A DNA stretch of 64,000 nucleotides, taken from contig CM039508.1 in the NCBI GenBank assembly GCA_022432975.1, forward strand, positions 13,282,282-13,346,281. Reading direction: 5' to 3'. The notes under the pieces were generated by a model, which did no database searches, had not been told where the DNA came from, and was given only the letters and a program-made list of their open reading frames with translations. A program made the position numbers and the translations under genes. Positions 1 through 13,400 of the stretch are shown one piece after another. How positions within the stretch are numbered: position 1 is the first letter of the stretch; each line of letters begins with the position of its first letter. This DNA is from Begonia masoniana. Its lineage: Eukaryota; Streptophyta; Magnoliopsida; Cucurbitales; Begoniaceae.

Positions 1-1812
1 ACGTTTTAAAACTCAAAACGTAACCTATCCACTATACAGAACCAAACATCATAAAATGTCTCTAACCATACAATAATTCATAATAAGCCCAGTTCGTCCA
101 AAACCCCTCAAAATATCTAACCGTTATCCCAACGGGTCAACATACGTGACGACTGCTCATGCAACCCACCGCAATCGTTCATCTTCAACCATCCTGTACA
201 TCGGGCGGAGGAACATCGTCCTCACCTGCTTCGATATCACCTACACCATACAGACACACTATGAGTTAAAAGCTCAGTAAATTCTACGTAAATACAGATA
301 CGTGCAGTGCATATGAAGTTCAGAAATCATGCATAACGTACAGATCATGGCAGACAGAATATCACCGAGATCTCATCCCCCTAACCGGAGAGAGCACATC
401 CAGCGGTCGGACTACTCTTTCCATCTAGAGGAGGGGGATACACGCTTACAACATGTACAGCCGTGCCTGAGCCCCACGTCGCGTGACCAGATAACAGATT
501 ACGTATTTTATTACATTACATGAGATGTGGTATTGGTCAAACCCTTAAATCGGTCCACACAATAGATCAATAGCCCCCACTTTCTGGGCCACATCGGTTT
601 TCTGAAAACATCGTGCGGAAATTTATTTTCATGCTTAGTTGAAATACGTGATGCATGAACAGTTATATGCATAAAATAAACAACCAACAGGCATACCATC
701 AAGACGAATAAAAACATAATCTGATAAATGACTAACCCAAAGCAATTTAAAACAAACAATCCACTAAGATCCTCTACGCGACATCAAAGTACGGTGTAGG
801 CCAATCGGGCAGAGTAAGTCACGAGAACTTACCTCGTGCGCACTGAACCACGAGCTCCATCCACGAGCGTTGTTTGTCTGAGGCAAAACACAACAATCAC
901 ATTAACACGAGATTCAACCGATTAACGCCCAAATTCAACGAAGACCTAACTAAGGAAATTCCCTAAAATTCTAACTTAGTTCAACGAGGCATTTTTTTAT
1001 CCAACATTAACGCTCGATAACTCGAACTTACCATTAACGAGTTTTTCCCCCAAAACTCGAAAATTGTAAATTTTCTAACCTTCGTCTTAAATCGATTAAC
1101 TTTATCTAATAACGCTCAATACATTCAATATACTTATCAAAACAACAACCCTATCGATTTCTAACCCTAGATCGTGTTTTTAGCGGAAACCCTAAACGAA
1201 CCCTAACATTCTAACTCCGTGAAAACCAAAACTAACGTTCCAAAATCATAGATTCTTACTCAGGGTTGCGAAAGGAGAAGAAAATGTGAAGAATCGGAGG
1301 TCGTCGGAGGAAGAACGAGCGCCAGAGAGGAGTGATCGCCATTGATCGCCAAAGGGGAAAGGAGAATTCGCAGTAAGAGAAGAAATGGCGTGGAGAAGAA
1401 GAAAAACAATTGTTTTTAATTCAAATTTTGACTTTGCAAATTACCACTTTGCCCTTCCTTTGATTTTCTATTTGTTTCGTCCTTTATTTCGTTAATTAAT
1501 CAACGATTCGTTTTCTCCAAATTTCCTTACTTCACCCATAGCTCCAACTTATTACTAGGGTTCTTTTAAAACTGTCCGTTCGCAAAACGGACCTCATTTA
1601 CTATTTTTACCAAAGTATCCTTTATATTACGATAAACGTAATTTTCGTAAAATTAGCGTTAAACTCCTAAAATTCATGAAATTTCCTTAAAATCATTATT
1701 AATTATTAGGATCGTAATAACGCTTTCTTTTTACAGAACCTACTTGATTTGACATAATTACAAAAATGTCATTTACATTAAAATATTGGATTCCGTACAG
1801 CCGGATATTACA
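1..1812 (-). mobile_element. 3' LTR (partial) of a Tekay-like Ty3/gypsy chromovirus
   Basis: Read on the minus strand, a TG-start (TGTAATATCC) begins at 1812, just after a purine-rich stretch (GGTGGATAGAT), about 40 bp past the stop of the chromodomain pol fragment at 1853. That is where a 3' LTR should start. The rest of the segment is AT-rich, contains no convincing gene, and runs off the window edge, so the LTR end is not seen and the length is at least 1.8 kb. Long LTRs starting TGTAAYATCC are usual for plant Tekay/Del chromoviruses. Small open frames at 329-523 and 511-759 show no family resemblance and are not called. Confidence 0.65.
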
Positions 1813-1852
1813 ATCTATCCACCTTATTTAAAATTTTGTCCTCAAAATTTGC

Positions 1853-2780
1853 CTATACAAACAACTCGGGATACCTAGTCATCATATCTTGCTGTCGCTC
1901 CCAAGTTGCTTCTTCAACCTCGTGGTTCCGCCATAGGACTTTAACTAGCGGAATCTCTTTGTTGCGCAAAACTTTGATTGAAGACTCCAAAATACGTACA
2001 GGCTTCTCCACATACGTCAAGGTAGGCTGTACCACGATGTCTCTCGCCTCTACAACATGCGATGGATCGCGCAAACATTTCCGAAGTATCGATACGTGAA
2101 ACACATCGTGGATACCCTCCATAGAAGCCGGAAGCTCTAATCTGTACGCCATCTTCCCGATTCACTTCAGAATAGGAAAGGGCCCCACATATCGAGGGTT
2201 CCGCTTGCCCTTCCTTCCAAATCGCATCACACCTTTAAACAGAGAAACTTTCAAATAAACCTCATCACCTTCTTCAAATTCCAGTTCCCTCCGTCTCGTG
2301 TCAGAATAGCTCTTCTGTCGACTCTGAGCTATCTCAATGCGCTGTCTAATAACAGCAATCTTCTCTGCCGTTTGCTGTAGGATCTCGGGACCAACAACAC
2401 AGGCTTCGCCAACCTCGTCCCAATATAATGGAGACCTACACTTCCGACCATACAGCACCTCATACGGAGCCATGCCAATCGTAGCCTGGAAGCTGTTGTT
2501 ATACGAGAACTCAATCAGTGGCAAATACCTGCTCCATGATCCCTGAAATTCCAACACACACGCACGGAGCATATCCTACAGAATCTGATTCGTCCTCTCT
2601 GTCTGACCATCAGACTGAGGATGAAATGTCGTGCTGAAATTCAGTTGAGTCCCCATAGCTTTGTGCAGACTCTTCCAGAACTTAGAAGTGAACCTCGGAT
2701 CTCTGTCTGAGACAATCGAAACGGGCACACCGTGCAATTTAACCACCTCCTGCACATAAAGCTCGGCGAGCTTCAACCTT
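1853..2780 (-). pseudogene. chromovirus pol 3' fragment: integrase C-half plus chromodomain
   Basis: This is the last ~310 codons of a Ty3/gypsy polyprotein in one frame, interrupted by two stops (TAG at 2576-2578, TGA at 2162-2164). Visible from the N side: the integrase core with the second acidic position in VSDRDPRF and the catalytic glutamate in DGQTERTNQ; the NNSFQATIGMAPYEVLYGR block; the EGDEVYLKVS and GPFPILK blocks of the C-terminal domain; then a chromodomain (YVEKPVRIL, VKVLWRNH, EEATWE, YPELF). In the family the chromodomain steers integration to heterochromatin. The integrase zinc finger, the first catalytic Asp, RT, RNase H and gag are missing: the fragment stops abruptly at about 2780 where satellite begins. 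The TGA is consistent with a C-to-T change at an Arg codon and the TAG with GAG to TAG. It is dead. Clade assignment to Tekay is inferred from the chromodomain and LTR start. Confidence 0.85.
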
Positions 2781-4311
2781 ATTTCCTTGATACGTTCAAC
2801 TCTTTTGGAACAAATCGATTGAAGTGAAGTTTCTTATACTTCATCAAACGCATTACTAAGTCTTAATTACGCGTCCATGAAGGTTGTTGGGCCCTCAATA
2901 CACGTCGTTCTCATCACTTCAAGTTAAAACGTTGAATGTGAAATGGATAACTTAGGTTCTAACAATAACTCATGTAACACTCAATCTCATTTGCTTGATA
3001 CGTTCAGCTCTTTTGGAACAAATCGATCCAAGTGAAGTATCTTATACATCATCAAATGCATTACTAGGTCTTAATTACGCGTCCATGAAGGTGGTTGGGC
3101 CCTCAATACACGTCGTTCTAATCACTTCAAGCTAAAACCTTGAATGTGAAATGGATAACTTAGTTTCCAACAACAACTCATGTAACACTCAATCTCATTT
3201 GCTTGATACGTTCAGCTTCTTTGGATCAAATCGATCCAAGTGAAGTATCTTATACTTCATGAAATGCATTACTAAGTCTTATTTACGCGTCCATAAAGAT
3301 TGTTGTGGCCTCAATACACGACGTTCTCATCACTTCAAGTTAAAACCTAGAATGTGAAATGGATAACTTAGTGTCTAACCACAAGTCATGTAACACTCAA
3401 CCTCATTTGCTTGATACGTTCAGCTCTTTTGGAACAAATCGATCCAAGCGAAGTTTGTTATACTTCCTCAAACGCATTACTAAGTCTTAATTACGCGTCT
3501 GTGAAGGTTATTGGGTCCTCAATACACGTCGTTCTCATCACTTCAAGTTAAAACCTTGAATGTGAAATGGATAACTTAGGTTCCAACCACAAGTCATGTA
3601 ACCCTCAACCTTATTTGCTTGATACGTTCAACTCTTTTGAAACAAATCTATTGAAGTGTCTTTTACTTCATCAAACGCATTAATAAGTCTTAATTACGCG
3701 TCCATGAAGGTTGTTGGGCCCTCAATAAACGTCGTTCTCATCACTTCAAGTTAAAACGTTGAATGTAAAAGGGATAACTTAGGTTCTAACAACAACTCAT
3801 AGAACACTCAATCTCATTTGCTTGATACAATCAGCTCTTTTGGAACAAATCGATCCAAGTGAAGTATCTTATACTTCATCAAATGCTTTACTAAGTATTA
3901 ATTACGCGTCCATGAAGGTTGTTGGGCCCTCAATGCACGTCGTTCTCATCACTTCAAGTTAAAACGTTGAATGTGAAATGGATAACTTAGTTTCTAACCA
4001 TAAGTCATGTAACACTCAACCTTATTTGCTTGATACGTTCAGCTCTTTTGGAACAAATCGATCCAAGTGAAGTTTCTTATACCTCATCAAACGCATTACT
4101 AAGTCTTATTTACGCGTCCATGAAGGTTGTTGTGCCCTCAATACACGTCGTTCTCATCACTTCAAGTTAAAACGTTGAATGTGAAATGGATAACTTAGGT
4201 TCTAACAACAAATAATGTTACACTCAATCTCATTTGCTTGATACGTTCAGCTTTTTTGGAACAAATCGATCCAAGTGAAGTATCTTATACTTCATCAAAT
4301 GCATTACTAAG

Positions 4312-4442
4312 TCCTCATAGCTTTGTGCAGACTCTTCCAGAACTTAGAAGTGAACTTCGGATCTCTGTCTAAGACAATCGAAACGGGCACACTGTGCAAT
4401 CTAACCACCTCCTGCACATAAAACTAGGCGAGCTTCAACCTT
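4312..4442 (-). pseudogene. second copy of the integrase fragment, embedded in satellite
   Basis: About 130 bp nearly identical to 2650-2780 (same blocks from CATAGCTTTGTGCAGACTC to GGCGAGCTTCAACC), with several substitutions. It ends at the same integrase/satellite breakpoint as the first copy (GAGCTTCAACCTTATTTGCTT) but on the other side is fused within a monomer after GCATTACTAAGTC. So the original retrotransposon/satellite junction was copied into the array. It is non-functional. Confidence 0.85.
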
Positions 4443-5989
4443 ATTTGCTTGACGTTCAGCTCTTTTGGAACAAATCGATCCAAGTGAAGTTTCTTATACC
4501 TCATCAAACGCATTACTAAGTCTTAATTACGTGTCCATGAAGGTTGTTGGGCCCTAAACACACGACGTTCTAATCACTTCAAGCTAAAATCTTGAATGTG
4601 AAATGGATAACTTAGGTTCTAACAACAACGCATGTTACATTCAATCTCATTTGCTTGATACGTTCAGCTTTTTTGGAACAAATCGGTCAAAGTGAAGTAT
4701 CTTATACTTCATCAAATGCATTACTAAGTCTTAATTACGCATCCATCAAGGTTGTTGGGCCCTCAACACACGTCGTTCTCATCACTTCAAGTTCAAACGT
4801 TGAATGTGAAATGGATAACTTAGGTTCTAACAACAACTCATGTTACACTCAATCTCATTTGCTTGATACGTTCAACTTTTTTGGAACAAATCGATCCAAG
4901 TGAAGTATATTATACTTCAACAAATGCATTGCTAAGTCTTAATTAAGCGTCCATAAAGATTGTTGTGCCCTCAATACACGTCGTTCTCATCACTTCAAGT
5001 TAAAACCTTGAATGTGAAATGGATAACTTAGTTTCTAACCACAAGTCATGTAATACTCAACCTCCTTTGCCTGATACGTTCAGCTCTTTTGGAACAAATC
5101 GATCCAAGTGAAGTATCTTATATTTCATCAAACGCAATAATAAGTCTTAATTACGCGTCCATAAAGTTTGTTAGGCCCTCAATACACGTCGTTCAAATCA
5201 CTTCAAGCTAAAACCTTTAATGTAAAATGGATAACTTAGTTTCTAACAACAACTCATGTAACAACTCAATCTCATTTGCTTCATACGTTCAGCTTTTTTG
5301 GAACAAATAGATCCAAGTGAAGTTTCTTATACTTCATCAAACGCATTGCAAAGTCTTAATTACGCGTTCATAAAGATTTTGTGCCCTCAATACACGTCGT
5401 TCTCATCACTTCAAGTTAAAACCTTGAATGTGAAATGGATAACTTAGGTTCTAACAACAACTCATGTAACACTCAATCTCATTTGCTTGATACGTTCATC
5501 TCTTTTGGAACAAATCGATCCAAGTGAAATATCTTATACTTCATCAAATGCATTACTAAGTCTTAATTACGCGTCCATGAAGGTTGTTGGGCACTCAATA
5601 CACGTCGTTCTTATCACTTCAAGTTAAAAGGTTGAATGTGAAATGGATAACTTAGTTTCTAACCACAAGTAATGTAACACTCAACCTTATTTGCTTGATA
5701 CGTTCAGCTCTTTTGGAACAAATCGATCCAAGTGAAGTTTCTTATACTTCATCAAACGTATTACTAAGTCTTAATTACGCGTCCATGAAGGTTGTTGGGC
5801 CCTCAACACACGTTGTTCTAATCACTTCAAGCTTAAACCTTGAATGTGAAATGGATAACTTAGTTTCTAACAACAACTCATGTAACACTCAATTCATTTG
5901 CTTGACACGTTCAGCTTTTTTGAAACAAATCGATCCAGGTGAAGTATCTTATACTTCATCAAATGAATTACTAAGCCTTAATTAAGCGT

Positions 5990-7490
5990 CCATAAAGATT
6001 GTTGTGCCCTCAATACACGTTGTTATCATCACTTCAAGTTAAAACGTTGAATGTGAAATGGATAACTTAGGTTCTAACAACAACTCATGTAACACTCAAT
6101 CTCATTTGCTTGATACGTTCAGCTTTTTTGGAACAAATCGATCCAAGTGAAGTATCTTATACTTCATCAAATGCATTACTAAGTCTTAATTACGCATCCA
6201 TAAAGATTGTTGTTCCCTCAATACATATCGTTCTCATCACTTCAAGTTAAAACCTTGAATGTGAAATGGATAATTAGTTTCTAACCCCAAGTCATGTAAC
6301 ACTCAACCTCATTTGCTTGATACGTTCAGCTCTTTTGGAACAAATCGATCAAAGTGAAATATCTTATACTTCATCAAACGCATTACTAAGTCTTAATTAC
6401 GCGTCCATAAAGGTTGTTGGGTCCTCAATACACGTCGTTCTAATCAGTTCAAGCTAAAACCTTTAATGTGAAATGGATAACTTAGTTTCTAACAACAACT
6501 CATGTAACAACTCAATCTCATTTGCTTGATACGTTCAGCTTTTTTGAACAAATCGATCCAATGAAGTTTCTTACACTTCATCAAACGCATTAACTAGTCT
6601 TAATTACGCATCCAGAAAGATTGTTGTGCCTCAATACACGTTGTTCTCAGCACTTCAAGTTAAAACCTTGATGTGAATGGATAACTTAGGTTCTGACAAC
6701 AACTCATGTCCTCAATCTCCTTTGCTTGATACGTTCATCTCTTTTTGGAACAAATCAGTTCCAAGTGAAGTATCTTATACTTCATCAAACGCATTACTAA
6801 GTCTTAATTACGCGTCCATGAAAGGTGTTGGGGCCCTCAATGCACGTCGTTCTATCACTTCAAGTTAAAAGTTGAATGTGAATGGATAACTTAGTTTCTA
6901 ACCCCATCATGTAACACTCACCTATTTGCTTGATACGTTCAGCTCTTTTGGAACAAATCGATCCAAGTGAAGTTTCTTATACTCATCAACGCATTACTAA
7001 GTCTGAATTATGCGTCCATGAAGGTCGTTGGGCCCGTCAACAACAGGTCGTTCTAATCCTTCAAGCTAAAACCTTGAATGTGAAATGGATATCTTAGTTT
7101 CTAACACCAACGCATGTAACACTCAATATCATTTGCCTATACGTTCACTTTTTTGGAACAATCGATCCAAGTGAAGTCTCTTATACTCATCAAATGCATT
7201 ACTAAGTCTTAATTACGCATCCATAAAGATTGTTGTGCCCCTCAATACACGTCAATCTCATCACTTCAAGTTAAAAACCTGAATGTGAAATTGATAACTT
7301 AGGTTTTAAACAAAAACTCACGTACACTCAATCTCATTTGTTTGATACGTTCAACTTTTTTGGAACAAATCGATCCAAGTGACCTATCTCATACTTCATC
7401 AATGTATTACTAAGTCTTAATTACGCTTCCATAAGATTGTTGTGCCCTCTATACACGTCATTCTCATCACTTCAAGTTAAAAACCTTGAA
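5990..7490 (+). repeat. segmental duplicate within the satellite, copy 1 (indel-rich)
   Basis: About seven monomers that share private variants with 8885-10400: TTGTTGTTCCCTCAATACATATCG (6207 and 9101 regions), GATAATTAGTTTCTAACCCCAAG, GACCTATCTCATACTTC (7381 and 10290) and CCCTCTATACACGTCATTC. Offset is about 2.89-2.91 kb. From about 6540 onward this copy carries many single-base deletions and additions that the other copy lacks. Confidence 0.7.
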
Positions 7491-8884
7491 TGTGAAATGG
7501 ATAACTTAGGTTCTAACAACAAGCATGTTACACTTCAATCTCATTTGCTTGATACGTTCAGCTTTTTGGAACAAATCGGTCCAAGTGAAGTATCTTATAC
7601 TTCATCAAATGCATTACTAAGTCTTAATTACGCATCCATCAAGGTTGTTGGGCCCTCAACACACGTCGTTCTCATCACTTCAAGTTAAAACGTTGAATGT
7701 GAAATGGATAACTTAGGTTATAACAACAACTCATGTACACTCAATCTCATTTGCTTGATACGTTCAACTTTTTTGGAACAAATCGATCCAAGTGAAGTAT
7801 CTTATACTTCAATCAAATGCATGCTAAGTCTTAATTACGCGTCCATAAAGATTGTTGTGCCCTCAATACACGTAGTTCTCATCACTTCAAGTTAAAACCT
7901 TGAATGTGAAATGGATAACTTAGTTTCTAACCACAAGTCATGTAACTACTCAACCTCTTTGCTTGATACGTTCAGCTCTTTTGGAACAAATCGATCCAAG
8001 TGAAGTATCTTATACTTCATCAAACGCATTACTAAGTCTTAATTACGCGTCCATAAAGGTTGTTGGGCCCTCAATACACGTCGTTCTAATCACTTCAAGC
8101 TAAAACCTTGAATGTGAAATGGATAACTTAGTTTCTAACCACAAGTCATGTAACAACTCAATCTCATTTGCTTGATACGTTCAGCTTTTTTGGAACAAAT
8201 CGATCCAAGTGAAGTATCTTATACTTCATCAAATGCATTACTAAGTCTTGATTACGCGTCGATAAAGATTGTTGTGCCCTCAATACACGTCGTTCTCATC
8301 ACTTCAAGTTAAAACCTTGAATGTGAAATGGATAACTTAGTTTCTAACCACAAGTCATGTAACACTCAACCTCATTTGCTTGATACGTTCAGCTCTTTTG
8401 GAACAAATTGATCCAAGCGAAGTATCTTATACTTCATCAAACGCATTACTAAGTCTTAGTTACGCGTCCATAAAGGTTGTTGGGCCCTTAATACACGTCG
8501 TTCTAATCACTTCAAGTTAAAACCGTTGAATGTGAAATGGATAACTTAGTTTCTAACAACAACTCATGTAACAACTCAATCTCATTTGCTTCATACGTTT
8601 AGCTTTTTTGGAACAAATCGATCCAAGTGAAGTTTGTTATACATCATCAAACGCATTACTAAGTCTTAATTACGCGTCCATAAATATTTTGTGCCCTCAA
8701 TACACGTCATTCTCATCACTTCAAGTTAAAACCTTGAATGTGAAATGGATAACTTAGTTTCTAACAACAACTCATGTAACACTCAATCTCATTTGCTTGA
8801 TACGTTCAGCTCTTTTGAACAAATCGATCCAGGTGAAGTATCTTATACTTCATCAAATGAATTACTAAGCTTAGTTACAGCGTC

Positions 8885-10400
8885 CATAAAGATTGTTGTG
8901 CCCTCAATACACGTCGTTCTCATCACTTCAAGTTAAAACCTTGAATGTGAAATGGATAACTTAGGTTCTAACAACAACTCATGTAACACTCAATCTCATT
9001 TGCTTGATACGTTCAGCTTTTTTGGAACAAATCGATCCAAGTGAAGTATCTTATACTTCATCAAATGCATTACTAAGTCTTAATTACGCATCCATAAAGA
9101 TTGTTGTTCCCTCAATACATATCGTTCTCATCACTTCAAGTTAAAACCTTGAATGTGAAATGGATAATTAGTTTCTAACCCCAAGTCATGTAACACTCAA
9201 CCTCATTTGCTTGATACGTTCAGCTCTTTTGGAACAAATCGATCAAAGTGAAATATCTTATACTTCATCAAACGCATTACTAAGTCTTAATTACGCGTCC
9301 ATAAAGGTTGTTGGGTCCTCAATACACGTCGTTCTAATCAGTTCAAGCTAAAACCTTTAATGTGAAATGGATAACTTAGTTTCTAACAACAACTCATGTA
9401 ACAACTCAATCTCATTTGCTTGATACGTTCAGCTTTTTTTGAACAAATCGATCCAAGTGAAGTTTCTTACACTTCATCAAACGCATTACTAAGTCTTAAT
9501 TACGCGTCCATAAAGATTGTTGTGCCCTCAATACACGTTGTTCTCATCACTTCAAGTTAAAACCTTGAATGTGAAATGGATAACTTAGGTTCTGACAACA
9601 ACTCATGTAACACTCAATCTCATTTGCTTGATACGTTCAGCTCTTTTGGAACAAATCGATCCAAGTGAAGTATCTTATACTTCATCAAACGCATTACTAA
9701 GTCTTAATTACTTGTCCAAAAGATTGTTGTGCCCCCAATATACGTCTTTCTCATCACTTCAAGTTAAAAGGTTAAATGTGAAATGGATAACTTAGTTTCT
9801 TACCACAAGTCATGTAATACTCAACCTTATTTGCTTGATACGTTCAGCTCTTTTGGAACAAATCGATCCAAGTAAAGTTTCTTATACTTCATCAAACGCA
9901 TTACTAAGTCTTAATTATGCGTCCATGAAGGTCGTTGGGCCCTCAACACAGGTCGTTCTAATCACTTCAAGCTAAAACCTTGAATGTGAAATGGATATCT
10001 TAGTTTCTAACACCAACTCATGTAACACTCAATATCATTTGCCTGATACGTTCAGCTTTTTTGGAACAAATCGATCCAAGTGAAGTATCTTATACTCAAT
10101 CAAATGCATTACTAAGTCTTAATTACGCATCCATAAAGATTGTTGTGCCCTCAATACACGTCAATCTCATCACTTCAAGTTAAAACCTTGAATGTGAAAT
10201 TGATAACTTAGGTTTTAACAAAAACTCACGTAACACTCAATCTCATTTGTTTGATACGTTCAACTTTTTTGGAACAAATCGATCCAAGTGACCTATCTCA
10301 TACTTCATCAAATGTATTACTAAGTCTTAATTACGCTTCCATAAAGATTGTTGTGCCCTCTATACACGTCATTCTCATCACTTCAAGTTAAAACCTTGAA
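8885..10400 (+). repeat. segmental duplicate within the satellite, copy 2
   Basis: Partner of 5990-7490, with the same rare variants in the same order but full-length monomers and few indels. Outside these limits the two copies diverge, so a block of about 1.5 kb was duplicated inside the array. Confidence 0.7.
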
Positions 10401-13400
10401 TGTGAAATGGATAACTTAGTTTCTAACCACAAGTCATGTAACACTCAACCTAATTTGCTTGATACATTCAGCACTTTTGGAACATATCGATCCAAGTAAA
10501 GTATCTTATACTTCATCAAACGCATTACTAAGTCTTAATTACACATCCATAAAGATTGTTGTGCCCTCAATACACGTCGTTCTCATTATTTCAAATTAAA
10601 ACGTTGAATTTGAAATGGATAACTTAGGTTCTAACAACACATGTAACACTCAATCTCATTTGCTTGATACGTTCAGCTCTTTTGGAACAAATCGATCCAA
10701 GTGAAGTATCTTATACTTCATCAAATGCATTACTAAGTTTTAATTACGCGTCCATGAAGGTTGTTGGGCACTCAATACACGTCGTTCTCATCACTTCAAG
10801 TTAAAAGGTTGAATGTGAAATTGATAACTTAGTTTATAACCACAAGTCATGTAACACTCAACCTTATTTGCTTGATACGTTCAACTTTTTGGAACAAATC
10901 GATCCAAGTGAAGTTTCTTATACTTCATCAAACGCATTACTAAGTCTTAACTACGCGTCCATGAAGGTTGTTGGGCCCTCAACACACGTAGTTCTAATCA
11001 CTTCAAGCTAAAACCTTGAATGTGAAATGGATAACTTAGTTTCTAACCACAAGTCATGTAACACTCAACCTCATTTGCTTGATACGTTCAGCTCTTTTGG
11101 AACAAATCGATCCAAGTAAAGTATTTAATACTTCATCAAACGCATTACTAAGTCTTAATTACTCGTCAATAAAGGTTGTTGGGCCCTCAATACACGTCGT
11201 TCTAATCACTTCAAGCTAAAACCTTGAATGTGAAATGTATAACTTAGTTTCTAACAACAACTCATGTAACACTCAATCTCATTTGCTTGATACGTTCAGC
11301 TTTTTTGGAACAAATAGATCCAAGTGAAGTATCTTATACTTCATCAAATGCATTACTAAGTCTTAGTTACGCGTCCATAAAGGTTGTTGGGCCCTTAATA
11401 CACGTCGTTCTAATCACTTCAAGTTAAAACCTTTAATGTGAAATGGATAACTTAGTTTCTAACAATAACTCATGTAACAACTCAATCTCATTTGCTTGAT
11501 ACGTTCAGCTTTTTTTGAACAAATCGATCCAAGTGAAGTTTCTTATTCTTTATCAAACGCATTACTAAGTCTTAATTACGCGTCCATAAAGATTGTTATG
11601 CCCATAATACACGTCGTTCTAATCACTTCAAGTTAAAACCTTGAATGTGAAATGGATAACTTAGGTTCTAACAACAACTCATGTAACACTCAATCTCATT
11701 TTCTTGATACGTTCAGCTCTTTTGGAACAAATCGATCCATGTGAAGTATCTTATACTTCATCAAACGTATTACTAAGTCTTAATTACACGTCCATAACGA
11801 TTGTTGTTCCCTCAATACACGTCGTTCTCATCACTTCAAGTTAAAACCTTGAATGTGAATTAGATAACTTAGGTTCTAACAACAACACATGTAACACTCA
11901 ATCTCATTTGCTTGATTCGTTCAGCTCCTTTAGAATAAATCGATCCTAGTGAAGTATCTTATACTTCATCAAATGCATTACTAAGTCTTAATTACACGTC
12001 CATAAACATTGTTGTGCCCTCAATACACGTCGTTCTCATCACTTCAATTTAAAACCTTGAATGTGAAATGGATAACTTAGGTTCTAACAACAACTCAGTA
12101 ACATTCAACAACATTTGCTTGATACATTCAGCTCTTTTAGAACAAATCGATCCAAGTGAAGTATCTTATGCTTCATTAAATGCGTTACTAAGTTTTAATT
12201 ACGCGTCCATGAAGGTTGTTGGGCACTCAATACATGTCTTTCTCATCACTTCAAGTTAAAAGGTTGAATGTTAAATGGATAACATAGTTTCTAACCACAA
12301 GTCATGTAACACTCAACCTTATTTGCTTGATACGTTCACCTCTTTTGGAACAAATCGATCCAAGTGAAGTTTCTTATACTTCATCAAACGCATTATTAAG
12401 TCTTAATTACGTGTCCATGAAGGTTGTTGGGCCCTCAACACACGTCGTTCTAATCAATTCAAGCTAAAACCTTGAATGTGAAATGGATAACTTAGTTTCT
12501 AACAACAACTCATGTAACACTCAATATCATTTGCTTGATACGATCAGCTTTTTTAGAACAAATCGATCCAAGTGAAGTATCTTATACTTCATCAAATGCA
12601 TTACTAAGTCTTAATTACGAGTCCATAAAGATTGTAGTGCCCTCAATACACTTCGTTCTCATCACTTCAAGTTAAAACCTTGAATGTGAAATGGATAACT
12701 TAGGTTCTAACAACAACTCATTTAACACTCAATCTCATTTGCTTGATACGTTCAGCTTTTTTGGAACAAATCGATCCAAGTGAAGTATCTTATACTTGAT
12801 CAAATGCATTACTACGTCTTAATTACGCATCGATAAAGATTTTTGTGCCCTCAATACACGTCGTTCTCATCACTTCAAGTTAAAACCTTGAATGTGAAAT
12901 GGATAACTTAGTTTCTAACCACAAGTCATGTAACACTCAACCTCATTTGCTTAATACGTTCAGCTCTTTTGGAACAAATCGATCAAACTGAAGTATCTTA
13001 TACTTCATCAAACGCATTACTAAGTCTTAATTACGCGTCTATAAAGGTTGTCTGGCCCTTAATACACGTCGTTCTAATCACTTCAAGTTAAAACCTTGAA
13101 TGTGAAATGGATAACTTAGTTTCTAACAACAACTCATGTAACACTCAATATCATTTGTTTGATACGTTCAGCTTTTTTGGAACAAATCGATCCAAGTGAA
13201 GTATCTTATACTTCATCAAATGCATTACTAAGTCTTAATTACGCGTCCATAAAGATTGTTGTGCCCTCAATACACGTCGTTCTCATCACTTCAAGTTAAA
13301 ACCTTGAATGTGAAATGGATAACTTAGTTTCTAACCACAAGTCATGTAACACTCAACCTCATTTGCTTGATACGTTCAGCTCTTTTGGAACAAATCGATC

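Noticed and set aside
329..759. Short ORFs in the left LTR, one with a hydrophobic N-terminus
   Set aside because: They lie in non-coding LTR sequence, with no recognisable domain or start context.
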